Positions 8,157-17,627 of a stretch of 64,000 nt of DNA are shown here, piece by piece (within the stretch, counting starts at the first letter, position 1; the number at the start of each line of letters is the position of its first letter). A program made the translations under genes and the position numbers. This DNA comes from Dyadobacter sp. Leaf189 (lineage in GTDB: Bacteria > Bacteroidota > Bacteroidia > Cytophagales > Spirosomataceae): positions 1,485,999-1,549,998 of the forward strand of contig NZ_LMPS01000001.1 in assembly GCF_001424405.1 (NCBI RefSeq), read 5' to 3'. The notes beneath the pieces are model-generated. The model had not been told where the DNA came from and made no database searches. It was given only the letters and a program-made list of their open reading frames with translations.

Positions 8157-10214
8157 CTATTCGTTTGAAGCATCTTTTTCAGCTTCTGCCATCTCTTCTT
8201 CCTTCTTTTCCTGTTCAAGAGTATGTTTTACAACTTCCTCATGAATGGCAGCTTCCTCGTTTGAACGACGGTTAATGTACGCCTGATAGCTCGTTTCTTT
8301 TTCGTAAGGACGTTTGCCGATCAGCTTTTCAAGGTCGCTTTGGAACAGGATCTCTTTTTCAAGAAGTTCTTTGGCCAGCACTTCCAGCGCCTCACGTTTT
8401 TCGATCAAAAGGTTTTTAACAAATTGGTAAGCCTGGTCAACCAGCTTTCTTACTTCTTCGTCAATTGCCTGTGAAGTTGATTCTGAATATGGTTTGGTGA
8501 ATGAATAGTCCGACTGTTTCGAATCGTAGAAAGAAATGTTACCAATCCTTTCGTTCATTCCGTACATCGTAACCATGCTGTAAGCTACTTTGGTAACTCT
8601 TTCAAGGTCACTTAATGCACCTGTTGATATCTTGCTAAATACTACATCCTCAGCCGCTCTTCCACCCAATGTCATACACATTTCGTCAAAAAGCTGCTCT
8701 GTACGATACAGATACTGCTCACGAGGGAGATACTGTGCATAACCCAACGCGGCAACGCCACGGGGAACGATAGATACTTTCACCAATGGATCAGCGTGTT
8801 CCAGGAACCAGCCGGCTACTGCGTGACCAGCTTCGTGGTATGCTACGATCTGCTTCTCTTCGGGCGAGATCAGTTTGTTCTTTTTCTCCAAACCACCAAT
8901 AACACGGTCCATTGCATCCTGGAAGTCCTGCATGGTTACCTCTTCCCGGTTACGACGCGCCGCGATCAATGCAGCTTCGTTACAAACGTTGGCAATTTCA
9001 GCACCCGCAAAGCCGGGAGTTTGTGAAGATAACTTCTGAATGTTGACGTCAGTTGCCAGTTTCAAAGGTTTCAAATGCACTTTGAAGATTGCTTCACGGC
9101 CAATTACGTCTGGCTTGTCAACTGAGATCTGACGGTCAAAACGGCCCGGGCGAAGCAGGGCAGGATCCAATACATCCGGACGGTTGGTAGCAGCAACGAT
9201 AATGATACCTGAATCGGTCGCGAAACCGTCCATTTCTACCAATAAAGAGTTCAATGTATTTTCACGCTCGTCGTTTGAACCTGGCATAGCGCCACGTCCA
9301 CGAGAACGTCCAACTGCGTCAATCTCATCTATAAATATGATACAAGGCGCTTTCTCTTTTGCCTGCTTGAAAAGGTCACGCACACGGGCAGCACCCACAC
9401 CTACGAACATCTCAACAAAGTCGGAACCTGACAGCGAAAAGAATGGAACACCTGCTTCACCCGCAACAGCTTTTGCAAGCAAAGTTTTACCTGTTCCCGG
9501 AGGGCCAACAAGCAATGCACCTTTTGGGATTTTCGCACCCAGTTTCTTGAATTTGTCTGGGCTTTGAAGGTATTCTACAATTTCTTTGATCTCTTCTTTC
9601 GCTTCATCAAGGCCAGCCACATCATTAAATGTAATCTTCACCTTGTTTTCAGCGTCGAAAAGCGTTGCACGGGAGCGGCCTATATTGAAGATCTGACCAC
9701 CAGGACCTACTCCTCCTGACATTCTGCCGAGGATGAAGTACATCACCAGTATCATTACGATAAAGAAGCCCCAGGTTCCGAGGAAGCTGGTCCAGTCATT
9801 TCTTGTATCAACTACAAAAGGGACTTTGTCATCGTCAGGCACTTTCTCCTGCATTTTGTCAAAATCCTTCTTAAACGTTTCTGCTGATGTTACCTGAAAC
9901 TGGTAATGCGATGCGCTTTCGCCACCGAAGTAGTTATTTTCCTTCGCAACAACCTTGTATTTATCTTGCTTTAACGCCTCTGGTTTAAGAGTTACTTCTA
10001 CCGACTTATCGTTCACGATAGTTACCCTTTCCACTTCCCTGTCGGCCATCATCTTTTCAAAACGCTTCTGAGTAGTTTCGCGGATTGTTGAGGTACGATT
10101 CAGGTAAGTAATTCCCAGTATAGTGGCAATAAGAGCGGCTATAATCCAGCCTTGATATCCCTTTTGAGGACTTTTAGGACTGAGGGGCCCCCTTTTGTTA
10201 TCGTTTTCGGACAT
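8157..10214 (-). CDS. ftsH: ATP-dependent zinc metalloprotease FtsH
   Basis: Membrane-anchored AAA+ protease of 685 residues that degrades misfolded membrane proteins and short-lived regulators. A transmembrane helix at about 22-38, a periplasmic segment and a second helix at about 147-163 precede the AAA domain. Visible motifs are Walker A GPPGTGKT (237-244), Walker [10 protein letters not shown], the arginine-finger region LLRPGRFDR and the zinc site HEAGH (460-464). The C-terminus is acidic and lysine-rich. The gene sits 71 bp downstream of rsfS on the same strand and the two probably share a transcript. Full length with no anomalies. Confidence 0.97.
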   Translation of the reverse strand: MSENDNKRGPLSPKSPQKGYQGWIIAALIATILGITYLNRTSTIRETTQKRFEKMMADREVERVTIVNDKSVEVTLKPEALKQDKYKVVAKENNYFGGESASHYQFQVTSAETFKKDFDKMQEKVPDDDKVPFVVDTRNDWTSFLGTWGFFIVMILVMYFILGRMSGGVGPGGQIFNIGRSRATLFDAENKVKITFNDVAGLDEAKEEIKEIVEYLQSPDKFKKLGAKIPKGALLVGPPGTGKTLLAKAVAGEAGVPFFSLSGSDFVEMFVGVGAARVRDLFKQAKEKAPCIIFIDEIDAVGRSRGRGAMPGSNDERENTLNSLLVEMDGFATDSGIIIVAATNRPDVLDPALLRPGRFDRQISVDKPDVIGREAIFKVHLKPLKLATDVNIQKLSSQTPGFAGAEIANVCNEAALIAARRNREEVTMQDFQDAMDRVIGGLEKKNKLISPEEKQIVAYHEAGHAVAGWFLEHADPLVKVSIVPRGVAALGYAQYLPREQYLYRTEQLFDEMCMTLGGRAAEDVVFSKISTGALSDLERVTKVAYSMVTMYGMNERIGNISFYDSKQSDYSFTKPYSESTSQAIDEEVRKLVDQAYQFVKNLLIEKREALEVLAKELLEKEILFQSDLEKLIGKRPYEKETSYQAYINRRSNEEAAIHEEVVKHTLEQEKKEEEMAEAEKDASNE

Positions 10215-10285
10215 TCTTTGTTTCTAATTAAGAGGAAATTTAATAAACAACGTTCCCGGTAGGATGAATGTTCACCACCGGCATT

Positions 10286-10669
10286 TTATACCATGGAATC
10301 TTCCAGGTATGTCACCTCTGCATCTCCCCATAGTTCTTCCAGATCGTAGTGCTTACGGCGTTCCTTGTTGAAAATGTGAGCGACAACGTCTACATAGTCA
10401 ATCAAAATCCATTCCCCGTTTGCTTTTCCTTCTTTCTGCCAGGGCTCTGTTTTAGAGATTTTATACACCTCTTCTTCAACCGAGTTTGCCAGAGCATCGA
10501 TCTGCGTATCGGAGTTACCGGAACAAATCACGAAAAAATCAGTTATTGAATTTTTTACTTTGCGGAGGTCGAGTATTGCTATGTCCTGGCCCTTCTTTTC
10601 TGTCATTCCTTTTACTACCAGCTCGGAGAGATCTTTTGAAGATAGTTCTTTATTTTTGCGTTCTTTCAT
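10286..10669 (-). CDS. rsfS: Ribosomal silencing factor RsfS
   Basis: A 127-residue RsfS/Iojap protein. It binds ribosomal protein uL14 and blocks joining of the 30S and 50S subunits when nutrients are short. The conserved core is visible as DIAILDLRKV, DFFVICSGNSDTQIDALA and GEWILIDYVDVVAHIF, with the end region RKHYDLEELWGDAE. It starts 43 bp from birA, which is divergent, and lies upstream of ftsH. Confidence 0.95.
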   Translation of the reverse strand: MKERKNKELSSKDLSELVVKGMTEKKGQDIAILDLRKVKNSITDFFVICSGNSDTQIDALANSVEEEVYKISKTEPWQKEGKANGEWILIDYVDVVAHIFNKERRKHYDLEELWGDAEVTYLEDSMV

Positions 10670-10712
10670 GCGTAATGGATTCCTTTCTAAACCCTAAAGT
10701 AAAGCAAAAAAA

Positions 10713-11480
10713 TTGTACAACTCGATACAGGATACCTTAATAATTGGTAAAAAAGTTATCTATCTGCCAAGTTGTCATTCAACAAACGACATAGCGGCGG
10801 AAATAGTACATGCTGGCTTGTTCACGGAGGGTACCGTTGTCATAACCGACCATCAGCTGTCAGGAAGGGGACAGCGGGGGACAAGCTGGTTCGCAAATCC
10901 TGGGCAAAACCTGACATTTTCAATTGTACTGACACCCGCATTTCTGCCCATCCAGAATCAATTTCTTATCAGTCAGACCGTTGCTCTAGGTATCAAAGCA
11001 TATCTGGAAAAGTATATTTCAGGAGTTCAGATAAAATGGCCGAATGACATTCTTGTGGGCGGAAAGAAAATCTGCGGAATACTGATCGAAAATGCAATCC
11101 AGGGCAGCAAACTGAATACCTCCATTGTCGGTATTGGGTTGAACATCAATCAGATGAATTTTGAGAATGATCTCGCAACCTCACTGTTTATCGAGACAGG
11201 GGGCGAGCTTTCACTGGGGGACGAATTTGCAGCGTTAATGCGTTGCCTTGATGCCGCCTATCTTCAATTGAGAGGCGGCAATCGGTTTACAGAAATTCGC
11301 AGGGCGTATATGGGCAGTCTGTATGGGTATGCACAGGAGGTGAAGTTCTCCTACAAAGACCGCGTTTATACAGGTACCGTAACAGGGGTCGATGAGTTGG
11401 GACAGCTGTCTGTCAGGCTGTCAAACGGAGAAGAGCTTACAGATCTGGGTATAAAGGAGATCAGCTGGATCAGGAGTTAG
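10713..11480 (+). CDS. birA: Biotin--[acetyl-CoA-carboxylase] ligase
   Basis: A 255-residue biotin protein ligase that activates biotin as biotinyl-AMP and attaches it to carboxylase biotin-carrier domains. The biotinyl-AMP loop GRGQRGTSW is at 51-59, followed by the substrate strand KWPNDILV (108-115) and GGKKICGILIE. There is no N-terminal helix-turn-helix, so it is a monofunctional ligase rather than a BirA repressor. The start is TTG at 10713; a stop lies five codons upstream and no ATG precedes the conserved region. Its end overlaps the convergent TMEM220-like gene by 11 bp. Confidence 0.92.
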   Translation: MYNSIQDTLIIGKKVIYLPSCHSTNDIAAEIVHAGLFTEGTVVITDHQLSGRGQRGTSWFANPGQNLTFSIVLTPAFLPIQNQFLISQTVALGIKAYLEKYISGVQIKWPNDILVGGKKICGILIENAIQGSKLNTSIVGIGLNINQMNFENDLATSLFIETGGELSLGDEFAALMRCLDAAYLQLRGGNRFTEIRRAYMGSLYGYAQEVKFSYKDRVYTGTVTGVDELGQLSVRLSNGEELTDLGIKEISWIRS

Positions 11481-11811
11481 GCTGTCCCCATTTGCCAATC
11501 ACAAACATCACGATCGCACTGATTGCAAGTCCCAGCGACTCTCTCGCCAATTCAATGTTCAGGCTCCTCATCTGCGTTTCGCCAAAGAAAATTCCTTCGA
11601 ATTCTGACGGCCATTGAAACACAGCACCTATCAGGTAGGCTGCTCCCAGCATATAAAAAACCCAGCTTGGCCAAAGGTCGCGGATACTCATAAAACAAGC
11701 GAGCGCTGCAAAACTGTAAATCCCGATCCATACACCGGAGTCAGGATCATTCAGTTGGAAGTAGGCGAAAATGACGAAGATGATGCCGAAGAATATTTTA
11801 AACAATCGCAT
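11470..11811 (-). CDS. TMEM220-like small membrane protein
   Basis: A 113-residue membrane protein with about four hydrophobic helices (near 5-20, 28-45, 48-65 and 90-108). The motif FQLNDPDSGVWIGIY after the first helix is typical of the transmembrane 220 family, which occurs in bacteria and animals and has no known function. It overlaps the 3' end of birA and is transcribed toward it. Confidence 0.75.
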   Translation of the reverse strand: MRLFKIFFGIIFVIFAYFQLNDPDSGVWIGIYSFAALACFMSIRDLWPSWVFYMLGAAYLIGAVFQWPSEFEGIFFGETQMRSLNIELARESLGLAISAIVMFVIGKWGQPNS

Positions 11812-11888
11812 TGTTCTTTCAATAAAAAGTGAGTCGGTATATTTAGATAAAGTACTTTCACAGGCTCAATTTACCCGTTTTCCCCGAT

Positions 11889-12590
11889 TTATTGACAAAA
11901 CTGCGCCAGCGCATTGACCGCGTCGGAATAGCCCAGTTTTTCAGCTTGTTTGAGACTGGTGCAGCCAAGGTCTTTCTCTCCGTCATTCCATTGCGAAAGG
12001 CCAAGTCCATAGAATGCTTTTCCGTATTGCCCGTCCAGTTTTACTGTCTGCCGGAACGCTAGAGTCGCTTTTTTGTAATCTTTCAAGCGGTAGTAAGTAT
12101 TGCCGAGATTATACCAGGCTTGCTTATTGTTTTCATTAAGCCGGGTAGCTTTTTCAAAGTCCGGGATAGCTTCTGTGGGTTTGTCCATTAGAACCAGCAA
12201 CTGACCGCGGTTGAGAAAAACGTCGGCAGTGTCGGGCGCAAGTGTGGCGGCTTTATTGTAGTCTGCAAAAGCGGAGTCGAGGCGGTTTTCACCGGAGTAG
12301 AGCAGAGCGCGGTTGAAATACGCGCGGTAGTTGTCAGGTTCCAGTTTAATCGCCTGAGCAAAGTCCAGCAAAGCATTTTCATTCTCCTTCAATTCATAGT
12401 AAGCGACAGCGCGGAGGTTGAAGGCCTCTGCACTCGTTGTATTTTTTTCAATTGCTGTATTAATGAATTCAATGGCTTCACGTGGTTTTCCCTCATTCAT
12501 CAAATCCTTGCCTTTTTTAAGAAAAGCGTCGGAAGATTGGGAGCAGGCATTAAGGAGTACTAAAAAAAATAAAAAAAATAAGCGGGGCAT
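11889..12590 (-). CDS. Tetratricopeptide-repeat lipoprotein
   Basis: A 233-residue protein with a lipoprotein signal peptide; the lipobox is LLNAC, with the lipidated Cys at about residue 16. At least five TPR units follow, with the usual 34-residue spacing (for example AEAFNLRAVAYYELKENENA, RAYFNRALLYSGENRLDSAF and QAWYNLGNTYYRLKDYKKAT). It would be anchored in the envelope as a protein-interaction scaffold; the partner is unknown. It is divergent from the SRP RNA gene, with a perfect -7 box about 27 bp upstream of its ATG. Confidence 0.88.
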   Translation of the reverse strand: MPRLFFLFFLVLLNACSQSSDAFLKKGKDLMNEGKPREAIEFINTAIEKNTTSAEAFNLRAVAYYELKENENALLDFAQAIKLEPDNYRAYFNRALLYSGENRLDSAFADYNKAATLAPDTADVFLNRGQLLVLMDKPTEAIPDFEKATRLNENNKQAWYNLGNTYYRLKDYKKATLAFRQTVKLDGQYGKAFYGLGLSQWNDGEKDLGCTSLKQAEKLGYSDAVNALAQFCQ

Positions 12591-12616
12591 ACTGATTCAT
12601 TTCTAGGTGATTCGCA

Positions 12617-12624
12617 CAAAAGTA
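12617..12624 (-). promoter_or_regulatory. -7 promoter element for the TPR lipoprotein
   Basis: Minus-strand TACTTTTG is a perfect match to the Bacteroidota TAnnTTTG box. It predicts transcription starting near 12611, about 20 nt before the lipoprotein ATG. No well-spaced -33 TTTG was found. Confidence 0.5.
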
Positions 12625-12671
12625 GCGCGAAACGGCAAATGAATGTTTTCTTTTTGTTAATAAAATGTCTT

Positions 12672-12679
12672 TATCTTTG
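12672..12679 (+). promoter_or_regulatory. -7 promoter element for the SRP RNA gene
   Basis: TATCTTTG is a perfect TAnnTTTG box ending 5 nt before the first base of the predicted RNA helix, the expected distance to +1. A TTTG at 12653-12656 is a possible -33 element, although the 15-bp spacing is short. Confidence 0.6.
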
Positions 12680-12684
12680 CACCC

Positions 12685-12782
12685 GGCAAATCGGAACTAC
12701 CAGCTCCTTCCGAATCCCCCAGGTCCTGACGGAAGCAAGGGTAGGTGGTTGATGCGGTGAGATTCTCGGTTTGCCTTTTTTT
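12685..12782 (+). ncRNA. ffs: Small bacterial signal recognition particle RNA (4.5S type)
   Basis: The RNA spans about 12685-12775 and ends at a T-run. The 5' GGCAAATCGG pairs with the 3' CTCGGTTTGCC to close the long hairpin. The apex holds the Ffh-binding helix 8 signature GGTCC-TGAC-GGAAGCA (12722-12737), which aligns with the E. coli GGUCC-GGAA-GGAAGCA. The apical tetraloop is therefore UGAC (URRC class) rather than GGAA. The RNA binds Ffh to target membrane proteins co-translationally. A perfect -7 box lies 5 nt upstream, and the U-tract at 12776-12782 ends transcription directly after the closing helix. Confidence 0.87.
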
Positions 12783-12814
12783 ATTCCCCTCCCTGCGATC
12801 CCCCCTTCTTTCTT

Positions 12815-12844
12815 TTTGCATTTGACCAGGGTTTTCTACTTTTG
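12815..12844 (+). promoter_or_regulatory. Promoter of the transaldolase/ftsE unit
   Basis: TTTG (12815-12818), an 18-bp spacer and TACTTTTG (12837-12844) match the Bacteroidota -33/-7 promoter well. Transcription would begin near 12850, giving a leader of about 24 nt before the aldolase ATG. Confidence 0.62.
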
Positions 12845-12873
12845 TGGAATATTCTAACCAATAAATTTCCGAT

Positions 12874-13530
12874 ATGAAGTTTTTCATTGACACTGCTAAC
12901 CTGCAAGAGATTCAGGAGGCACAGGCGCTTGGCGTTTTAGATGGAGTTACCACCAATCCATCCCTGATGGCGAAAGAAGGAATTACAGGTAAGGACAATA
13001 TTATGCGTCACTACAAAGCAATTTGTGACATTGTTGATGGAGACGTAAGTGCCGAAGTAATATCAGTTGATTTGGAAGGAATGATCCGCGAAGGTGAAGA
13101 GCTGGTGGAGATTGATGATAAAATTGTGGTGAAAATCCCGATGATCAAAGAAGGTGTGAAGGCATTAAAATATTTCTCAGGCAAAGGAATCCGTACCAAC
13201 TGTACACTGATCTTCTCTGCTGGACAGGCACTGCTGGCTGCAAAAGCAGGAGCAACTTATGTATCTCCTTTCATTGGCCGTCTGGATGATATTTCAACAG
13301 ACGGAATTGGGCTGATCGAGCAAATTCTTACTATTTACAGAAATTATGGATTTGATACCCAGGTACTGGCTGCATCAGTTCGTCACCCGATGCACATTAT
13401 CCAATGCGCAGAAGTAGGCGCCGATGTAATGACCGGCCCGCTTAGCGCAATGGAGGCACTTTTGAAGCATCCATTGACCGACATCGGTCTTGAAAAATTC
13501 CTGGCCGACTACAACAAGGGTAACTCCTAA
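12874..13530 (+). CDS. fsa: Fructose-6-phosphate aldolase / small transaldolase
   Basis: A 218-residue TalC/MipB-type Schiff-base aldolase. Members of this size act as transaldolase in the pentose phosphate pathway or as fructose-6-phosphate aldolase, and sequence alone does not separate the two. The TIM-barrel starts [13 protein letters not shown]; the Schiff-base lysine is Lys87 in VVKIPM, and the phosphate-site strand is [10 protein letters not shown]. Family motifs TTNPSL and NCTLIFS are intact. A good promoter lies upstream and ftsE follows after 20 bp, so the two are probably co-transcribed. Confidence 0.92.
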   Translation: MKFFIDTANLQEIQEAQALGVLDGVTTNPSLMAKEGITGKDNIMRHYKAICDIVDGDVSAEVISVDLEGMIREGEELVEIDDKIVVKIPMIKEGVKALKYFSGKGIRTNCTLIFSAGQALLAAKAGATYVSPFIGRLDDISTDGIGLIEQILTIYRNYGFDTQVLAASVRHPMHIIQCAEVGADVMTGPLSAMEALLKHPLTDIGLEKFLADYNKGNS

Positions 13531-13550
13531 AAAATCGTTTTTGCATTATT

Positions 13551-14228
13551 ATGACTGAGTCTTCGGAGCCGATAATTGTACTCGACCAGGCGGATATTTT
13601 CCAGGGTGACCGGCCGGTACTGAATGACGTGCATTTTGAGATTAAAAAGGGAGAATTTGTCTATCTGATCGGTCGGACCGGCAGCGGCAAAAGTTCACTT
13701 TTGAAAACCCTCTATGCGGATTTGTGGCTCCATACCGGGTCTGCCAAAGTGGCTGGTTATGAGCTTCACAACATCAAGAGAGCAGATATACCTTTCCTGC
13801 GTCGCCGGATCGGCATTGTGTTCCAGGACTTTCAGCTCTTATCCGATCGCTCTGTGGAGGATAATCTTTCATTTGTACTCCGCGCAACCGGCTGGGACAA
13901 CCAGACGAAAATTTCGAAACGAATAGCCGAAGTGCTCATGCAAGTTGGATTAGGTACTGCTCAGAAAAGAATGCCGCACCAGCTTTCAGGCGGAGAGCAG
14001 CAACGCATTGTAATTGCACGTGCGATGCTCAACGAGCCGGCAATCCTGATCGCCGATGAGCCTACTGGTAACCTTGACCCGGAAGTTGGTGATCAGATCA
14101 TGAATGTGTTCAGAACAATCAATAATGCAGGTACTGCCATTTTAATGGCTACTCACAATCACGATTTTATAAAAAGATTCCCTGCGCGTGTTTTGAAATG
14201 CGAAAATGGGAGCGTGACAATCAGCTAA
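13551..14228 (+). CDS. ftsE: FtsE-like ABC transporter ATP-binding protein
   Basis: A 225-residue ATPase of the FtsE type. FtsE works with the membrane protein FtsX to control peptidoglycan hydrolases at the division site. Walker A is GRTGSGKSS, the Q-loop segment is [17 protein letters not shown] (characteristic of FtsE), the signature is LSGGEQQR and Walker B is [12 protein letters not shown]. No ftsX is adjacent, so the partner must be elsewhere. It ends 18 bp before a perfect bidirectional terminator. It is not the missing CcmA of the ccm operon, given the FtsE-specific Q-loop region. Confidence 0.85.
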   Translation: MTESSEPIIVLDQADIFQGDRPVLNDVHFEIKKGEFVYLIGRTGSGKSSLLKTLYADLWLHTGSAKVAGYELHNIKRADIPFLRRRIGIVFQDFQLLSDRSVEDNLSFVLRATGWDNQTKISKRIAEVLMQVGLGTAQKRMPHQLSGGEQQRIVIARAMLNEPAILIADEPTGNLDPEVGDQIMNVFRTINNAGTAILMATHNHDFIKRFPARVLKCENGSVTIS

Positions 14229-14246
14229 GTCACACCAGACTAAGAA

Positions 14247-14285
14247 CAAAAAGGGGGCAGAGTTTTAAACTCTGCCCCCTTTTTG
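14247..14285. terminator. Bidirectional terminator between ftsE and porX
   Basis: A perfect 19-bp inverted repeat with a single-base centre: a run of A, then GGGGGCAGAGTTT, mirrored by AAACTCTGCCCCC and a run of T. T-tracts on both strands let it stop both convergent transcripts. Confidence 0.9.
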
Positions 14286-14305
14286 TTTGCTACCTGTTGC
14301 ATTAA

Positions 14306-15874
14306 TTACTTAGCTGTCATATCGATGATCGGAATGATCATCTCTTCCAGTGACACGCCGCCATGCTGGAAGGTATCCCTGTACAGGTTGACGTACTGGT
14401 TATAGTTATTCGGATAGGCGAAGAAGTAATCTTCCTTCGTGAATACATAAGAAGTTGAAACGTGCGGTTTTGGCAGGAATATCCGCTCAGGCTTGCGGCA
14501 GACCATTAAATGGTTGTCATCAAATCCCAGGTTCTTTCCGTGTTTATATCTCAGGTTGGTGTTTGTTTCACGATACCCAATGATCTTCACCGGCTTTTGT
14601 ACTCGGATCATACCGTGGTCAGTGGTCAAAATCAGCCTGCATTTCTTTTCTGCCACCTTTTTTATGAAATCCAGAAGGGGAGAATGCTGGATCCAGGAGC
14701 GGGTAATAGAGCGGTAAGCTGCTTCATCTGGCGCCAGTTCCTTGATCATCTGCACGTCCGTCCTGGCGTGCGACAGCATATCCACGAAGTTATAGACAAT
14801 CACATTCAGCTGATTGTTCAGCATGTTGTTGAAATTGTCAACCAGCGATTTGCCCTGATTTGTATTAAGAATCTTGTTGTAAGAAAACTTAATGTTGTTA
14901 AAGTGGTTCATTTCCAGCTGTTTTTGCAGGAAATCCTGTTCGTGGTTGTTCAGTCCCTCTTCACCTTCCGGCGTATTTTCATCGCTAACCCACCACTGCG
15001 GATGCTTGCGCTCCATTTCACTCGGCATTAAGCCCGAGAAAATTGCATTCCGCGCATACCCAGTAGTAGTTGGCAGAATGGAATAGTAGGAAGATTCTTC
15101 CTCAATGTTGAAATACTCCTGCAAAATGGGCTGGATCATCTTCCATTGATCATAACGGAAATTATCGATCAAAAGGAAAAATACAGGTTCGTCGGAGCTC
15201 TTCAGATGTGGAAATACCTTCTGCTTCATCAATTGGTGAGATAAGATTGGCTTATCCGACTTGGGGTCGTTCAGCCAGTCTTCGTACTCATCTTCAATAA
15301 ACTTGCAGAAATTAGCATTCGCCTCACTTTTCTGCATGCTGAACACTTCTGCCATTCCCTGATCCTCGGAATTTTCGAGTTCCAGTTCCCAGTAAATCAG
15401 TTTCTTATAAATATCTGCCCACTCTTCGTGCCCGATCCTGTCCTGGTATTGCATAGCCAGGCTTCTGAATTCCTGCTGGTAGCTCAGGGTCGTTTTTTCG
15501 GTAACCAGTCGTTTGTTGTCGAGTATCTTCTTAACCGAAAGCAGGATTTGATTAGGATTAAGAGGTTTGATCAGATAATCATCTATTTTAGAGCCTATTG
15601 CATCCTCCATAATGTGTTCTTCCTCACTCTTGGTGATCATCACTACCGGAAGGCTGGGCTGCTGTTGTTTGATCTGGGCGAGTGTTTCAAGGCCGGTCAT
15701 ACCCGGCATCATTTCGTCCAGAAAAACTATATCAAACCGGTCATTTTCAATGCGGTCCAAAGCATCAGCGCCACTGTTTACAGGAGTGACATTGTACCCT
15801 TTGTTCGTCAAAAACATGATGTGTGGTTTGAGAAGATCTATTTCATCGTCGGCCCAGAGAATGTTATATTGCAT
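14306..15874 (-). CDS. porX: PorX, T9SS response regulator with PglZ effector domain
   Basis: A 522-residue two-domain regulator. The receiver domain (1-120) has the acidic pocket Asp9/Asp10, the phospho-acceptor Asp53 in IVFLDEMMPG and Lys in LIKPLNP. A helical linker follows, and the C-terminal half is a PglZ/alkaline-phosphatase-like domain with metal-site strands FLLIDNFRYDQW and LILTTDHGM. This architecture is that of PorX, which with the kinase PorY controls expression and function of the type IX secretion system. porY is not in the window, and a T9SS cargo is encoded about 4 kb away. Confidence 0.93.
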   Translation of the reverse strand: MQYNILWADDEIDLLKPHIMFLTNKGYNVTPVNSGADALDRIENDRFDIVFLDEMMPGMTGLETLAQIKQQQPSLPVVMITKSEEEHIMEDAIGSKIDDYLIKPLNPNQILLSVKKILDNKRLVTEKTTLSYQQEFRSLAMQYQDRIGHEEWADIYKKLIYWELELENSEDQGMAEVFSMQKSEANANFCKFIEDEYEDWLNDPKSDKPILSHQLMKQKVFPHLKSSDEPVFFLLIDNFRYDQWKMIQPILQEYFNIEEESSYYSILPTTTGYARNAIFSGLMPSEMERKHPQWWVSDENTPEGEEGLNNHEQDFLQKQLEMNHFNNIKFSYNKILNTNQGKSLVDNFNNMLNNQLNVIVYNFVDMLSHARTDVQMIKELAPDEAAYRSITRSWIQHSPLLDFIKKVAEKKCRLILTTDHGMIRVQKPVKIIGYRETNTNLRYKHGKNLGFDDNHLMVCRKPERIFLPKPHVSTSYVFTKEDYFFAYPNNYNQYVNLYRDTFQHGGVSLEEMIIPIIDMTAK

Positions 15875-16045
15875 AAGCTTGTTTTTTCAATGATAATTAA
15901 AATGGAATGCCTTTAAGGGTAACGGGACAATCAGAAAGTGTGGTATAAAAATACCCGTTTTAACATATTTTTAGAATTGACACCTGACTGTATACGTTGC
16001 CAAAACCGGTACAAAAGGCATACCAAGAATAGGGTTTTCGGCTGG

Positions 16046-16783
16046 TTACAAAAACTTTTTGGTAACACGTTCCAGGTCGTCAGGAGTGTCAACGCCGTGT
16101 GAATCGTCAGAGGTAATCACCGCTCTTATCGCGTAACCATTTTCCAGCCAGCGCAGCTGCTCCAAAGCCTCGGCCTTCTCCAATGCAGACACCGGCAGCT
16201 TTGTGATTTCGGCAAGTACGTCGGCCCGGTAAGCATAAATTCCAATGTGTTTGTAAAACGTATGTGCAGCAAGCCATTGCTCTTTTTCTGCATTGCGGAG
16301 ATAAGGTATTGTTTGGCGGCTGAAATACATTACTTCATCTTTCTTGTTCAATACAGCTTTTGGCACATTTACATTAAACAGAAGATCTTCCTGATCGATC
16401 ACTTTCACCAGGGTCGCGAGCTCGGTGCGACTGTCAAGTACCCCGGCGAGCTGGTCGATTGGTTCGGGGCTGATAAATGGTTCATCGCCCTGGATATTAA
16501 TGATATAGTCAAAGTGGCCTTCTGTTTTTGTAAGCGCCTCATAGCAGCGGTCGGTACCGCTCTGGTGAGCTTCAGATGTCATTACAGCAATTCCTCCGAA
16601 GCTTTTTACATGATCCATAATCCGTTCATCGTCAGTGGCCACGATCACCTGAGCCAGGCGGGCCGCTTTGGATGATTGTTCGTAAACTCTCTGGATCATA
16701 CTTTTACCCCCGATATCCACCAGGGCCTTCGCCGGAAAGCGGGTAGAGGCGTAGCGGGCGGGAATGATTCCTAATATTCGCAC
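16046..16783 (-). CDS. kdsB: 3-deoxy-manno-octulosonate cytidylyltransferase
   Basis: KdsB activates Kdo to CMP-Kdo for the lipopolysaccharide inner core. The protein shows the N-terminal nucleotide loop GIIPARYASTRFPAKAL, then IVATDDERI, INIQGDEPF and, near the end, HGVDTPDDLERV. I prefer GTG at 16783 because it gives the standard family N-terminus (MRILGIIPAR, 245 residues); a TTG at 16810 would add nine residues unlike the family. The gene is divergent from the DUF4905 gene with about 50 bp between them. Confidence 0.93.
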   Translation of the reverse strand: MRILGIIPARYASTRFPAKALVDIGGKSMIQRVYEQSSKAARLAQVIVATDDERIMDHVKSFGGIAVMTSEAHQSGTDRCYEALTKTEGHFDYIINIQGDEPFISPEPIDQLAGVLDSRTELATLVKVIDQEDLLFNVNVPKAVLNKKDEVMYFSRQTIPYLRNAEKEQWLAAHTFYKHIGIYAYRADVLAEITKLPVSALEKAEALEQLRWLENGYAIRAVITSDDSHGVDTPDDLERVTKKFL

Positions 16784-16835
16784 AAGGTCGTTGGTTTGAT
16801 TTTTGTCCAATTCTGTTCCAAAATAAAGCTAAAAA

Positions 16836-17624
16836 TTGCAAAATACTTTTTCACATCGCTTTTCAAAGAATATCTGGCGCATCCTTCCCGATGCCGATCC
16901 GGCAAGCTCGTTATGGGCCATTGAGCTACGTGACACGGAACATAAAGTTGCCTCTGTCGCGGTGATTGACTTAGCACAAAAAACAATGCAATGGGAAGGT
17001 GTCCCGCTGGGGATGGACTGGTGGTCGTCAGTGACTGCATTCGCTTACGGCCGGTTTTTCCTGCATCATTACAGATATCCTGATCTGCCGGAGCCGACAG
17101 ACTTATCTGCATTATCTGCGGAGGACGGCGCGCATTTATGGGATTTACCGAATCATCTGCTGGTTAAAGTGGCTGATAAGAACCGCATTGGAGTTGCAGC
17201 AAAGGCTGGGAGCGGGTTCAGCTATCATTTGTGCGACGTACGTTCAGGCGCGTTGCTGCCGCATGAGGAAATTGTTGCAGTTGACGAGGATCAGGTAATT
17301 TTGGAAGAACCTGTTCGTTACAAAAAAGGAAATGTATTTTTCGATAAGCTGGCGCTCTTTATTGAGGAGATTACGGGCGGGCATCAGCCCATTAGTATCG
17401 ATTATTTAGAGAAAAGGCCCTTTATGATCTTTTCTTATTATATTTACCATCAGGATAAAACCGTGCAATATCTTCTGATTATCACTACTAAAAGAGAGCT
17501 TGTTTTACACGAAAAGCTATCAGAAGAACGCGAAGGAATAGGCCGCTCCACAATGATATTAAAGGCGTCAGCACTGATTTATCTTAAAAATAATAACGAA
17601 TTTTCGAGTTTAACGCTTTCATAA
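16836..17624 (+). CDS. DUF4905-like hypothetical protein
   Basis: A 262-residue protein that I recognise only as a Bacteroidota-specific uncharacterised family (probably DUF4905). It has no signal peptide or membrane helix and is rich in aromatic residues and predicted beta strands (GMDWWSSVTAFAYGRFFLHHYRYPD). The apparent start is TTG at 16836 with an in-frame stop one codon upstream; no ATG fits. It ends 3 bp before the LysM gene, implying one operon. Confidence 0.7.
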   Translation: MQNTFSHRFSKNIWRILPDADPASSLWAIELRDTEHKVASVAVIDLAQKTMQWEGVPLGMDWWSSVTAFAYGRFFLHHYRYPDLPEPTDLSALSAEDGAHLWDLPNHLLVKVADKNRIGVAAKAGSGFSYHLCDVRSGALLPHEEIVAVDEDQVILEEPVRYKKGNVFFDKLALFIEEITGGHQPISIDYLEKRPFMIFSYYIYHQDKTVQYLLIITTKRELVLHEKLSEEREGIGRSTMILKASALIYLKNNNEFSSLTLS

Positions 17625-17627
17625 TAA

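Noticed and set aside
13551..14228. The ABC ATPase as the missing CcmA
   Set aside because: Its Q-loop region matches FtsE and it is about 40 kb from the ccm operon in a different transcription unit.
14510..15031. 173-codon plus-strand frame opposite porX
   Set aside because: Shadow of the conserved PglZ domain, with no start-site signal or family match.
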